From CAVSMC01 sp963728935 (lineage in GTDB: Bacteria; Pseudomonadota; Gammaproteobacteria; Burkholderiales; Casimicrobiaceae), in contig CAVSMC010000013.1 in the NCBI GenBank assembly GCA_963728935.1, forward strand, positions 1-64,000: a stretch of 64,000 nucleotides of DNA. Reading direction: 5' to 3'. Positions 17,453 through 25,688 of the stretch are shown in pieces (position 1 is the first letter of the stretch; each line of letters begins with the position of its first letter). The translations under genes and the position numbers were made by a program. The notes under the pieces are model-generated. The model did not search any database, was not told the DNA's origin, and saw only the letters and a list, made by a program, of their open reading frames with translations.

Positions 17453-18112
17453 TTATTGCCACGGGTGAAGCACCACATCGAGCGCCAGCTTTTCCAGTTC
17501 GATGATCGCAGTCCTCACGCCGCCGCGCGTTTGCCACCATCGATCCGCTTTGAAAGGCGAGTAAAGCGACGCTCGAATCGTTACGCGCGTAGCATGCCCT
17601 TGCATGTATCGGTCGAACACTCGTCGCATGCGACGCGAATGGTCCGAACTCGACACGACGATGACCGACCCGACGCTGTTGCGCTCGCACCAGGCGGGAA
17701 GCGCGCGGCCCTCCGCTTCGGTGCCGGCGTCGTCCCGTTCGTCATCGGTCGGAATTCGCTCCACCGACGTCACCCCAAGCAGCGCCAGTTGCTGAATGCG
17801 GCGGCCGGCTTCGTCCTCGTACGGCAGACCTCGTCGGATGAATTCGAAGTCCTCGCCGCTGGGCGGATCCGCAAACACCGCTACTCGCGTGGCAATGCCC
17901 TGACGAACCAGGTCCGCGGCCTCCAGGACTCCAGCGCCGCCGGCATCGAGCGAGATCACGATCACGTCGGCCGGGGAAATCGATTCCTCCAGCACCAACG
18001 TCCGTCCAAGCGTTCTCAGCACGGACTCTCGCGCTGCGTAGAGCGCGGATACTGCGATCGCGATCAGCGCGACCAGCGCAAGGTAGCGGATCAGCCGAGC
18101 GCGCAGGCTCAT
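17453..18112 (-). CDS. DUF218/YdcF-like membrane-anchored protein
   Basis: A 219-aa protein with one N-terminal membrane segment (residues 9-27, LALVALIAIAVSALYAA). A Rossmann-like domain of the YdcF/SanA/ElyC type follows: PADVIVISLDAGGAGVLEAADLVRQG, then SVIVVSSSDHSRRMRRVFDRYM. This fold is known from envelope proteins linked to cell-wall precursor and polysaccharide metabolism. It is the last gene in the minus-strand group pqqD-like, collagen-like peptide, HPr-kinase-like, with a 97-base gap from the kinase gene. Its role in that group is not known. Confidence 0.75.
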   Translation of the reverse strand: MSLRARLIRYLALVALIAIAVSALYAARESVLRTLGRTLVLEESISPADVIVISLDAGGAGVLEAADLVRQGIATRVAVFADPPSGEDFEFIRRGLPYEDEAGRRIQQLALLGVTSVERIPTDDERDDAGTEAEGRALPAWCERNSVGSVIVVSSSDHSRRMRRVFDRYMQGHATRVTIRASLYSPFKADRWWQTRGGVRTAIIELEKLALDVVLHPWQ

Positions 18113-18208
18113 GCTGTGAGCGGCGTCGGGATGTCGACTGCCGCAATGTTCTGCCGAGGCGGGGCGGCCAGTATCGCACCATCGCCGATCGCAATGATCG
18201 CAATGGTC

Positions 18209-19081
18209 CTAGATAAGCGCACTTTGCGCGGCTGACCGTACGAGAGCGCACGTTGCCGCGAGGTCAGCCGTCGAAAGAGCAAAGCAGGGCACCTCCTCGG
18301 CGATACGCGCGGCGGCGTCCAGCCCCCAGTTGGGATGCGCCCTCGCATTCAGCGCATTGACATAGAGGCGTGCGGCCGCCTCCGGCGGATCGACTCGACG
18401 AAGTTGTGGCGACTCAACGTCTTCGCGGCGATCGAGAAGAAAGACCCCACGCACGAGGCGCGGCTCGGAAATCGCTTGTTCGGGAAGAGTCGACACCGGC
18501 AAAAGAATCTTTTGAGCCACGTATACGGCGTGAGGACCGACGCCGTAAGGCGGCATCGGCTGCTGCTTGAGCGTGAGCGCTTGCGCGTACGGCGAAACGT
18601 GAAGCGATTCGAGATCGACAGGAGCCAGCTCGTCGCTGAGGTAGCGGAAGCCATGATGAAGAAGCGCCCACGTCGTCGTCGATTTCCCCGCTCCCGACTG
18701 CGCCACCAGCAAGAACGCTTTGCCCTGCCACTCGACGGCGGCCGAATGCAGGAAGAAGAGGTCGGGGCGGCAGTGCTGCATCTGCACGGTGACGTCCTGT
18801 ACCAGTCCATCGACGAGCTCTTCGGGATGCCCGCAGGTCAGCGTCGGCTCAGCATTACGCAACAGCGCGTACTGTGGCTCGGCGTCCTGGATGACGACGC
18901 TATAGTCGAGGTCGGCAGCTTCCATGGCAAACGGAGCCACCATGGCCTCGAAATGAGCGCCAAAGAGGGGGAGGAGCTCCGGCGCAGCGCCGCAGTCGAT
19001 GCGCACGCGCCGGCCGAGGGCTACCAACGTGAGCGAGCCGGGGGATTCGATGTCGCTGCGCAACGGCGCCCGTGAACTCAA
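18209..19081 (-). CDS. HPr-kinase-related protein (HprK-related kinase A type)
   Basis: A 290-aa protein with the HprK/P nucleotide-binding core. LFFLHSAAVEWQGKAFLLVAQ leads into the P-loop SGAGKST at about residues 129-135, followed by RYLSDELAPVDL, equivalent to the acidic segment after the P-loop. There is no HPr-binding N-terminal domain of the classical type. Related proteins occur beside a PqqD-like gene and a nucleotidyltransferase gene, and from memory these are named HprK-related kinase A / HPr-rel-A system. Here a PqqD-like gene and a Tat-signal peptide gene precede it. The TTG start at 19081 is uncertain. The substrate is unknown. Confidence 0.78.
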   Translation of the reverse strand: MSSRAPLRSDIESPGSLTLVALGRRVRIDCGAAPELLPLFGAHFEAMVAPFAMEAADLDYSVVIQDAEPQYALLRNAEPTLTCGHPEELVDGLVQDVTVQMQHCRPDLFFLHSAAVEWQGKAFLLVAQSGAGKSTTTWALLHHGFRYLSDELAPVDLESLHVSPYAQALTLKQQPMPPYGVGPHAVYVAQKILLPVSTLPEQAISEPRLVRGVFLLDRREDVESPQLRRVDPPEAAARLYVNALNARAHPNWGLDAAARIAEEVPCFALSTADLAATCALVRSAAQSALI

Positions 19082-19228
19082 GCCGCGCCGACGCAGCGCA
19101 TCCGCTGCGCCAAGTGACGCCTCTGTCGCTCGCCGGTGAGGCGACGACGGTTACCCGACCAAAACATCTTCGACAAGGAAACCGCGCCCGGCGTCGTCAA
19201 CCAGCCGGCGGGTTCGAGCGCGGAAGTG

Positions 19229-19456
19229 CTACGGCCGCCCGGGTGGCGGCCCGAACGGCGGACCCGGCGGCCCGAACGGCGGACCCGGCGGCCCGAACGG
19301 CGGACCCGGCGGCCCGGGTGGTCCCGGCCGTCCGGATCCGCGCTTCGCGAAGGCAGGCGCGGCCTTGAGCGTCAATATCAGGGGCGCCACGTAGGCTGCC
19401 TTCCTGACGAAATCGCGGCGCGACGCTTCCTTGCTGGTCATCGGCTTCCGATCCAT
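19229..19456 (-). CDS. Small Tat-signal peptide with collagen-like GPPGPPF repeats (candidate precursor)
   Basis: A 75-aa product that I do not recognise as a named family. A twin-arginine motif, SRRDFVRK (residues 12-19), is followed by a hydrophobic stretch (AAYVAPLILTL) and an AxA site (APAFA-K, near 37). The mature part is then about 38 residues, KRGSGRPGPPGPP followed by repeats FGPPGPP and ending PPGRP. The ATG at 19456 has GCGGAG seven bases before it, which decides this start over 19510. It lies 50 bases after the pqqD-like gene and 147 before the kinase-like gene. A modified secreted peptide is a plausible role (inference). Confidence 0.7.
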   Translation of the reverse strand: MDRKPMTSKEASRRDFVRKAAYVAPLILTLKAAPAFAKRGSGRPGPPGPPGPPFGPPGPPFGPPGPPFGPPPGRP

Positions 19457-19506
19457 GGCAGCACTCCGCAAGACGCTTTGCACGCCTCTCTGTACGACAC
19501 AACCGT

Positions 19507-19770
19507 TCACAACTCCGTGACCAAGCCTAGCTCACGAAGGTTGACTAACGTGCGTTCGACGTCGACCACGGCAATATCCTGCTCGACATCGAACTCGCTT
19601 GCAAGCAACTCGGCGATCGCCCCGACCGACGGCGCATCGTCGCATCGCTGCCAGATGTACCGGGCCGTAGCGTTCAGCTGGTGAATGTGCTCGGTATTCG
19701 TGTCGAGCAGCAGCAGGCCGCCCTCGACCTCGCGAGCCAGTATTCCCTCGACGCGCCGACGGATTGCCAT
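19507..19770 (-). CDS. PqqD-family peptide-binding protein
   Basis: An 87-aa protein with the PqqD/RRE winged-helix layout: LLLDTNTEHIHQLNATARYIWQRCDD, then SVGAIAELLASEFDV and a final helix VERTLVNLRELGLV. PqqD proteins present leader peptides to modifying enzymes in PQQ and other RiPP pathways. There is no PQQ pathway here. The next gene downstream encodes a small Tat-signal peptide, so that peptide is the obvious candidate client. The ATG at 19770 gives the right family length; the longer open frame adds an arginine-rich, unlikely extension. It is the first gene of the minus-strand group. Confidence 0.85.
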   Translation of the reverse strand: MAIRRRVEGILAREVEGGLLLLDTNTEHIHQLNATARYIWQRCDDAPSVGAIAELLASEFDVEQDIAVVDVERTLVNLRELGLVTEL

Positions 19771-19982
19771 CGTGCCGATGGTACCTAGTGCGATCGGGCG
19801 GCGCAATGCGGTACCGCACATCGATCGCCCGCAGCCCCCACATTGGCCCACCCCCACGCGTCGGCGCACGGCGTCGACGGCGCCGCTTCGTGGCATCATT
19901 GCGGCACGAGTCCGCAACGCCTCAATGGATATCGGACTGTCTTAGCCACCCGAAGTTGAATCACGGTCCGCCTCTGCCCGGT

Positions 19983-21263
19983 ATGCAACGGATACAGCCT
20001 TCTGCGACGACCCCCGAGCGCGCCGGTGCCCGCCACCCGCACTGCCGGTTCTGCGCGAGCGAGCTTCGCACGACGTTCATCGATCTCGGCATGTCGCCGC
20101 TTTGTCAGACGCACATCGCACCCGATGAGCTGAACCAAATGGAGCCGTTCTATCCGCTCCACGCGTACGTTTGCGAGCGCTGCTTTCTGGTCCAGCTCGA
20201 AGAGTTCGTCGCACCGGCGGAGATCTTCACCGACTACGCCTACCTGTCGTCGTATTCCGACAGCTGGGTCGAGCACGCCCGCAAATACACGGTCAGGATG
20301 CGTGAACGATTCGGATTGGGTGCGGAAAGCCTCGTCGTCGAGATTGCCAGCAACGACGGCTACCTGCTGCAACACTTCGTTGCCGCGGACGTGCCGGTCC
20401 TGGGCATCGAGCCGGCAGCCAATGTCGCCGCGATTGCCCGCGACAGGGGGATCCGAACCGAGGCGGCGTTCTTCGGAACCTCGCTCGCGCGGCGCCTCGG
20501 GGCCGAGTACGGCAACGCGGATCTGGTCGTCGGCAACAACGTCCTTGCTCATGTGCCGGACATCAACGACTTCGTCGCCGGCATACGGATCGCGCTGAAG
20601 CAGGGCGGCGTCGTGACGATGGAATTCCCGCACCTGATGCAGCTGATGCAGCACAACGAGTTCGACACGATCTACCACGAGCATTTCAGCTATCTCGCGT
20701 TCTTCGTCGTCGAAAAGATCTTTCGATCTCACGGGCTCCGCTTGTTCGACGTCGAGGAGCTGTCGACCCACGGCGGCTCGCTGCGAATCTACGGCTGCCA
20801 CATCGAGGACGAGCGTCACCCGACGCTGCCCGCCGTCGCCGCATTGCGCGAGCGGGAGTTCGCGTATGGTCTCGGAGAGCTCGGGACCTACGGCAAATTC
20901 GAGGAGGGCGTGAAGGAAGCGAAGCGAGCGATCCTCGAATTCCTGATCGCCGCCAAGCGTGAGGGCAAGCGCATCGTCGGATACGGCGCGCCCGGGAAGG
21001 GCAACACGCTGCTCAACTACTGCGGGATCCGGACCGATTTCATCGACTTCACCGTCGACCGCAATCCGCTCAAGCAGGGCAAGTACACGCCCGGCGCTCG
21101 CATCCCGATCCTCGCACCCGATGCAATCGCGCAAGCGCGGCCCGATTACGTCTTCATCCTGCCATGGAACCTGAAGGACGAGATCATGGCGCAGATGTCG
21201 GGCGTTCGCGAATGGGGCGGCAAGTTCGTCGTACCGATTCCGAAAGTGGCCGTCCATCCCTAA
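19983..21263 (+). CDS. Sugar C-methyltransferase-like SAM-dependent methyltransferase
   Basis: A 426-aa protein of the TylCIII/NovU type, which transfers a methyl group to carbon of a nucleotide-linked keto-sugar. An N-terminal zinc site is seen in CRFCASEL and CERCFLVQ (residues 20-67). The SAM fold is LVVEIASNDGYLLQHF near residue 115. The C-terminal part has the conserved VGYGAPGKGNTLLNYCGI and YVFILPWNLKDEI. The ATG at 19983 is the first Met before the zinc motif. Twelve bases separate it from the epimerase gene. It heads the plus-strand nucleotide-sugar operon and is divergent from the pqqD-like gene. Confidence 0.88.
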   Translation: MQRIQPSATTPERAGARHPHCRFCASELRTTFIDLGMSPLCQTHIAPDELNQMEPFYPLHAYVCERCFLVQLEEFVAPAEIFTDYAYLSSYSDSWVEHARKYTVRMRERFGLGAESLVVEIASNDGYLLQHFVAADVPVLGIEPAANVAAIARDRGIRTEAAFFGTSLARRLGAEYGNADLVVGNNVLAHVPDINDFVAGIRIALKQGGVVTMEFPHLMQLMQHNEFDTIYHEHFSYLAFFVVEKIFRSHGLRLFDVEELSTHGGSLRIYGCHIEDERHPTLPAVAALREREFAYGLGELGTYGKFEEGVKEAKRAILEFLIAAKREGKRIVGYGAPGKGNTLLNYCGIRTDFIDFTVDRNPLKQGKYTPGARIPILAPDAIAQARPDYVFILPWNLKDEIMAQMSGVREWGGKFVVPIPKVAVHP

Positions 21264-21275
21264 CCGCACACCGCG

Positions 21276-22358
21276 ATGAAGATACTGATCACCGGTAATC
21301 TGGGATACGTCGGACCGGGCGTCGTGCGTGCACTGCGCGCCTCGCATCCCGCCGCCACACTGGTCGCACTGGACGCAGGCTATTTCGCGCATTGCCTCAC
21401 CCACGCGGACGCGCTACCCGAGCGCGAGCTCGACGTCCAGTATTTCGCCGACGTGCGCGGCTTCCCGAAGGCCGCGCTGGACGACGTCGATGTCCTCGTT
21501 GCGCTGGCGGCCATTTCGAATGATCCGATGGGCAACACGTTCGAAGAGGTGACGTTCGACGTCAACCATCGCGCCACCGTCGAGCTTGCGCGCGAGGCGA
21601 AGCGTCGCGGCGCCAAAGGCGTCGTGTTCGCGTCGAGCTGCAGCATGTACGGGCTCGCCGACGACAGTCCGCGCAAGGAGACGTCGCCGCTCAATCCGCT
21701 CACCGCGTACGCGAAATCGAAAGTGCGCACCGAAGCCGACTTGAAAGAGCTGGCGGACCGAAGCTTCGCCGTGACCTGCCTGCGCTTCGCCACCGCGTGC
21801 GGCATGAGCCCGCGCTTGCGGCTCGATCTCGTCGTGAATGACTTCGTCGCTTGCGCGGTGTCGTCAGGGAACATCACGATACTGAGCGATGGAACGCCCT
21901 GGCGGCCGCTGATACACGTAAGCGACATGGCGCGCGCCATCGACTGGGCCGTGCAGCGCAAGCACGATGGCGGTGACTTCGTCGCCGTCAACGCCGGAAG
22001 CAGCGGCTGGAATTACCAGGTGAAGGACCTGGCCCATGCCGTCGCAAGCGTCGTCCCGAACGTCGAAATCTCGATCAACAAGGACGCGCCTCGCGACAAC
22101 CGCTCGTACCGCGTCGATTTCACGTTGTTCGAGAAGCTCGCGCCGGACCACCAGCCGCAGGTCGACCTGGCGACGACGGCGCGCGAGCTGAAGCAGGCGC
22201 TGGAGTCGATGAACTTCAAGGATGCGAACTTCCGAAGCTCGCAGTACATGCGCCTCGAGGTGCTGCGCCATTTGAGGCGCCAGAACCTGCTCGACGGCGA
22301 ACTCCGATGGACTCGCGGGCGCGCGCACGCGACAGCCGGCGAGCGTGTGCGGGCATGA
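21276..22358 (+). CDS. NAD-dependent sugar epimerase/dehydratase (extended SDR)
   Basis: A 360-aa Rossmann enzyme acting on a nucleotide sugar. The cofactor loop at the N-terminus is ILITGNLGYVGPGVV, the catalytic Ser region is VVFASSCSMYG, and the active-site Tyr and Lys are in YAKSK. The segment PWRPLIHVSDMARAI is typical of GalE/RmlB relatives. The end overlaps the next start by four bases (ATGA). Whether it acts as 4-ketoreductase, epimerase or dehydratase cannot be decided. No CDP-glucose 4,6-dehydratase is nearby, so it may cover part of that role. Confidence 0.87.
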   Translation: MKILITGNLGYVGPGVVRALRASHPAATLVALDAGYFAHCLTHADALPERELDVQYFADVRGFPKAALDDVDVLVALAAISNDPMGNTFEEVTFDVNHRATVELAREAKRRGAKGVVFASSCSMYGLADDSPRKETSPLNPLTAYAKSKVRTEADLKELADRSFAVTCLRFATACGMSPRLRLDLVVNDFVACAVSSGNITILSDGTPWRPLIHVSDMARAIDWAVQRKHDGGDFVAVNAGSSGWNYQVKDLAHAVASVVPNVEISINKDAPRDNRSYRVDFTLFEKLAPDHQPQVDLATTARELKQALESMNFKDANFRSSQYMRLEVLRHLRRQNLLDGELRWTRGRAHATAGERVRA

Positions 22359-22891
22359 TCTTCCGGCCGTGCGAGCTGCATGGCGCGTATGTGATCGATG
22401 CTGAGCGGCTGGAGGACGAGCGTGGGTTCTTCGCGCGCACGTGGTGTCAGCGGGAGTTCGGCGAGCACGGCCTCAATCCGGCGCTCGTTCAGTGCAGCAT
22501 TTCTTTCAACCGCAGGAAGGGCACGTGGCGCGGCATGCACTTCCAGGCGGCGCCGAACGAAGAAGCGAAGCTCGTCCGTTGCACGCGGGGTGCGATCTAC
22601 GACGTGATCGTCGATCTTCGGCGCGACTCGCCGACAGTGGGAAAGCATGTCGCCGTGGAGCTGACCGCAGACAACCGGCGCATGGTGTATGTGCCGGAAG
22701 GCTTCGCCCACGGGTTCCAGACGCTCGACGACGACACCGAGGTCTTCTACCAGATCTCGCAGTTCCACGCGCCGGAGAGTGCGCGCGGATTCCGCTGGAA
22801 CGATCGGTCGTTCTCGATCCGCCTTCCGCTTGAGGTCAGCGCGATCTCCGAGCGCGATCGCAGCTATTCCGACTACGGGCCAGCCCAATGA
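22355..22891 (+). CDS. dTDP-4-dehydrorhamnose 3,5-epimerase family protein
   Basis: A 178-aa cupin-fold epimerase of the RmlC family. Conserved features are DERGFFARTWCQREF at the N-terminus, KGTWRGMHFQ with the catalytic histidine region, VYVPEGFAHGFQTLDDD, and VFYQISQFHAPESARGFRWND. It follows the SDR gene with a four-base overlap. The TGA stop lies about 30 bases before the IS110 transposase gene, and the insertion boundary may be very close to the stop. In this cluster it probably epimerises a keto-sugar nucleotide before or after C-methylation (inference). Confidence 0.9.
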   Translation: MIFRPCELHGAYVIDAERLEDERGFFARTWCQREFGEHGLNPALVQCSISFNRRKGTWRGMHFQAAPNEEAKLVRCTRGAIYDVIVDLRRDSPTVGKHVAVELTADNRRMVYVPEGFAHGFQTLDDDTEVFYQISQFHAPESARGFRWNDRSFSIRLPLEVSAISERDRSYSDYGPAQ

Positions 22892-24311
22892 GATACCGTG
22901 TTCTTTGTCAAGAGATGTCTTCATATCGTGGCGCTCTTAGCAACGAACGGTGTGCGGTGCTTCGCGACGGCATAGATGGCGAGCAACAACTTGTGCATGC
23001 ACGCCACCAAAGCGACCTTGGGCAAGTTGCCGCGGGCACGCAGGCGCTCGTAGTGCGCGCGCAGCCAAGGATTTTTGCGTACGGCGGTGAGGGTTGGCAT
23101 GCACAAAGCGGCGCGCAAGCGGGCATTGCCGATCGGGGCGAGGGCGCCGCGACGCGGTTGGCGTTTGCCCGATTGATGCAGGCCGGGGATGACGCCGACG
23201 TAAGCGGCGAGTGCGCTTGCGGTGCGGAACTGAGCAGGGTCACCCACTTCGGCGATGACGCAAGCCGCGGTGTTGGGGCCGATGCCATCGATGCTGGTGA
23301 GCAAACGGCCGACCTCATGCTCGTTCAACTTCGCTTCGATGTCGCGATCGAGCTCGCGCAGTCGCCGTGGCAGGACGTCGAGGTCTTGGCAGGCGTAGCG
23401 TACCTGCACGCGGTAGGCGGCGCTGTGATGCTGGCCGACCGAATGGCGCGCGGCGTCGATGAGCGAACGTGCGAGATCGAGCCCGACCTGGTGGCGCCCG
23501 TCGTAGCGCAGCGCCGCCAGGCGTTTGACCGACACGCCGCGGAAGGCGCTCGCGGTGGGGTAGTCGTGCAGGATGCTGCTGGCGAGCTCGCTGTCGAGGC
23601 CGCGCACGTAGCGGGTGAATTCAGGGAAGCCGAGATCGACGAGGCGATGCAGTTGGCGCACGCGATCGCCGAAGTCTTGTACCAGCCGCTCGCGCAGACG
23701 CATGAGTTCGCGCAGCTCCTCGGTGGCCGCATCGGGCAAGCGCGTGGGCGCCGGTCGCTTCTGGGCGGCGAAGCGCGCGATGCCGAGCGCGTCGATGGCG
23801 TCGGTCTTGGTGCGCTCCAAATCCTCACTGGCGAAGCGGCGCGTGCGCAGTGGATTGAGCAGCGCAATGGTATAGCCGGCCGCCGTCAAGACGGCGAACA
23901 GGTTCTTCCAGTAATGGCCGGTCGCTTCCATGGCGACCAGCACCTCGCCTGGCGTACCGAGCAACGCAAGCGCCTTCTGGTAGCCCGCGGCGTCCTCGCC
24001 AAACGGGGTGGCTTTGAGCTCAACAGCGCCGTCAGTGCCGACGATGGCAACGACATGCGTTTCGGATGCGATGTCGATTCCGGCAAAGCGCATACGACCT
24101 CCTGGCGACGGAGGAAGTCGGGAGCCTCGGAGCCGGCGCTCCAGTCCACGCTTGTGCATGCGAGAACACGGCGAAGCCGGTCCCGGGATACCATACGGAC
24201 CTTGAGCACCGGTCGAGGGCGCCAATCTCATTGCCGAGGACGTAGCCTCGAGCGCGCGGCAGCGGCGACCCTCTCCCGGATTCCGTCGGCGTCCATTCTC
24301 GGACTCACCCG
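22892..24311 (-). mobile_element. IS110-family insertion (bounds approximate)
   Basis: The IS110-type transposase gene plus flanking noncoding DNA sits inside an otherwise tight nucleotide-sugar operon. No inverted repeats or target duplication are visible, as is normal for this family, so the true ends cannot be fixed by eye. About 220 noncoding bases lie upstream of the transposase gene (24094-24311). In the IS110 group this side carries the bridge RNA. Confidence 0.55.
22921..24093 (-). CDS. IS110-family transposase (DEDD recombinase)
   Basis: A 390-aa transposase. The N-terminal RuvC-like DEDD residues appear in FAGIDIASETHVV, VAMEATGHYW and RTKTDAIDALGIARF. The C-terminal Transposase_20 domain contains LTSIDGIGPNTAACVIAEVG and AYVGVIPGLHQSGK, then PRRGALAPIGNARLRAAL, with the serine region altered to ALAP. 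A coiled-coil region lies between. I chose the ATG at 24093, where the DEDD fold starts; upstream codons are noncoding IS DNA. No internal stop was seen. The element splits the operon between the 3,5-epimerase and DUF4910 genes. Confidence 0.93.
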   Translation of the reverse strand: MRFAGIDIASETHVVAIVGTDGAVELKATPFGEDAAGYQKALALLGTPGEVLVAMEATGHYWKNLFAVLTAAGYTIALLNPLRTRRFASEDLERTKTDAIDALGIARFAAQKRPAPTRLPDAATEELRELMRLRERLVQDFGDRVRQLHRLVDLGFPEFTRYVRGLDSELASSILHDYPTASAFRGVSVKRLAALRYDGRHQVGLDLARSLIDAARHSVGQHHSAAYRVQVRYACQDLDVLPRRLRELDRDIEAKLNEHEVGRLLTSIDGIGPNTAACVIAEVGDPAQFRTASALAAYVGVIPGLHQSGKRQPRRGALAPIGNARLRAALCMPTLTAVRKNPWLRAHYERLRARGNLPKVALVACMHKLLLAIYAVAKHRTPFVAKSATI

Positions 24312-25658
24312 ATGAGTGGACAACATACAAGCACGCGCCTGGCCGACGCGACGTCGCGCGTCGATTTGGGCGAGCGCATGCATGCGTTCGTGCGTGAGCT
24401 GTACCCGATCTGCCGCAGCATCACCGGCAACGGAACCCGCGAAACGCTGCGCCGCATCGGCGAGCGCATTCCGCTCGAGGTATGCGAGGTCCCGACGGGA
24501 ACGACCGTGTTCGACTGGACCGTTCCTCGCGAATGGAACATCAGGGACGCCTACGTCCGCAATTCGTCCGGGGTCAAGGTGATCGATTTCGCGAAGTCGA
24601 ACCTGCACGTGCTGAACTACAGCACACCGATACGCGCGCAGATGTCGCTGGCCGAGCTGCGGGAGCACCTGTTCAGCGCACCCGCGCATCCCGAGTGGAT
24701 TCCGTACAAGACGTCGTATTACAAGGACAGCTGGGGCTTCTGTCTGAGCCACAACCAGCTCGCGTCGCTGCCGGAAGATCGCTACGACGTCGTCGTCGAT
24801 TCGTCGCTCGAGGCTGGCCACCTCAGCTACGGCGAATGCCTGATTCCGGGGGAGACGACCGACGAAGTGCTGCTGTCGTGTCACGTGTGCCATCCTTCGC
24901 TGTGCAACGACAACCTGTCGGGCATCGCGCTGTGCACGTTTCTCGCGACCGCGCTGCTCGGCCGGCGACCGCGTTATTCGTACCGCTTCCTTTTCATTCC
25001 AGGCACGATCGGCGCAATCACATGGCTCGCGCTGAACGAGGAGGGCGCGCGGCGCATCCGGCACGGGCTGGTCGCGGCGTGCGTCGGCGACGCGGGACAG
25101 CTCAACTACAAGCGGAGTCGTCGGGGCGACGCGGAGATCGACCGTGCCGTCGTTCATGTACTCGCACACTCCGGCGCTCCGTACGGGATCACCGATTTCT
25201 CGCCCTATGGCTACGACGAGCGACAGTTCTGCTCGCCCGGCTTCGATCTTGCCGTCGGCTCGCTGACGCGCACGCCGCACGGCCGGTTTCCCGAATACCA
25301 TACGTCGGCCGACAATGTCGATCTGGTGCGTCCTGACAGTCTCGCGGATTCCTTTCGGACGTACGAGTCCGTTCTATTCACGCTCGAGAACAATCGGACA
25401 TTCGTGAACCAGAATCCGAAATGCGAGCCGCAGCTCGGCCGCCGCGGCTTGTACCGGCAGCTGGGTGGCAACGTCGAGGCAGCCGAGATGGAGCTCGCAC
25501 TGCTTTGGGTGTTGAATCAGTCGGACGGAACCCGTTCGCTGCTCGACATCGCCGAGCGCGCGAACACGCGCTTCGAGCTCGTACATTCGGCGGCAGAGCT
25601 GCTGCTTCGCGCCGATCTGTTGAAGGAAGCCGGGACGGCTGCGGCGCACGCGTCTTGA
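24312..25658 (+). CDS. DUF4910-domain aminopeptidase-like protein
   Basis: A 448-aa protein of the DUF4910/DUF2172 type, related to M28 zinc peptidases. It starts with MHAFVRELYPICRSITGNG, the usual opening of the family. The catalytic-type segment is LLSCHVCHPSLCNDNLSGIAL, with His/Asp ligands, and later FLFIPGTIGAI, then PEYHTSADNVDLV with a further His. A winged-helix-like domain follows at the C-terminus. Family members recur in polysaccharide loci beside a cytidylyltransferase, a PIG-L deacetylase and a C-methyltransferase, exactly as here. The true substrate is unknown, and hydrolysis of an amide in sugar synthesis is possible. Confidence 0.85.
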   Translation: MSGQHTSTRLADATSRVDLGERMHAFVRELYPICRSITGNGTRETLRRIGERIPLEVCEVPTGTTVFDWTVPREWNIRDAYVRNSSGVKVIDFAKSNLHVLNYSTPIRAQMSLAELREHLFSAPAHPEWIPYKTSYYKDSWGFCLSHNQLASLPEDRYDVVVDSSLEAGHLSYGECLIPGETTDEVLLSCHVCHPSLCNDNLSGIALCTFLATALLGRRPRYSYRFLFIPGTIGAITWLALNEEGARRIRHGLVAACVGDAGQLNYKRSRRGDAEIDRAVVHVLAHSGAPYGITDFSPYGYDERQFCSPGFDLAVGSLTRTPHGRFPEYHTSADNVDLVRPDSLADSFRTYESVLFTLENNRTFVNQNPKCEPQLGRRGLYRQLGGNVEAAEMELALLWVLNQSDGTRSLLDIAERANTRFELVHSAAELLLRADLLKEAGTAAAHAS

Positions 25659-25688
25659 TCGACGATCGATACAAGGGGTAGCGGAAAC

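Noticed and set aside
17453..19770. PQQ biosynthesis cluster because of the PqqD-like gene
   Set aside because: No pqqA, pqqB, pqqC or pqqE homologue is present, and the small peptide lacks the Glu-x3-Tyr core of PqqA.
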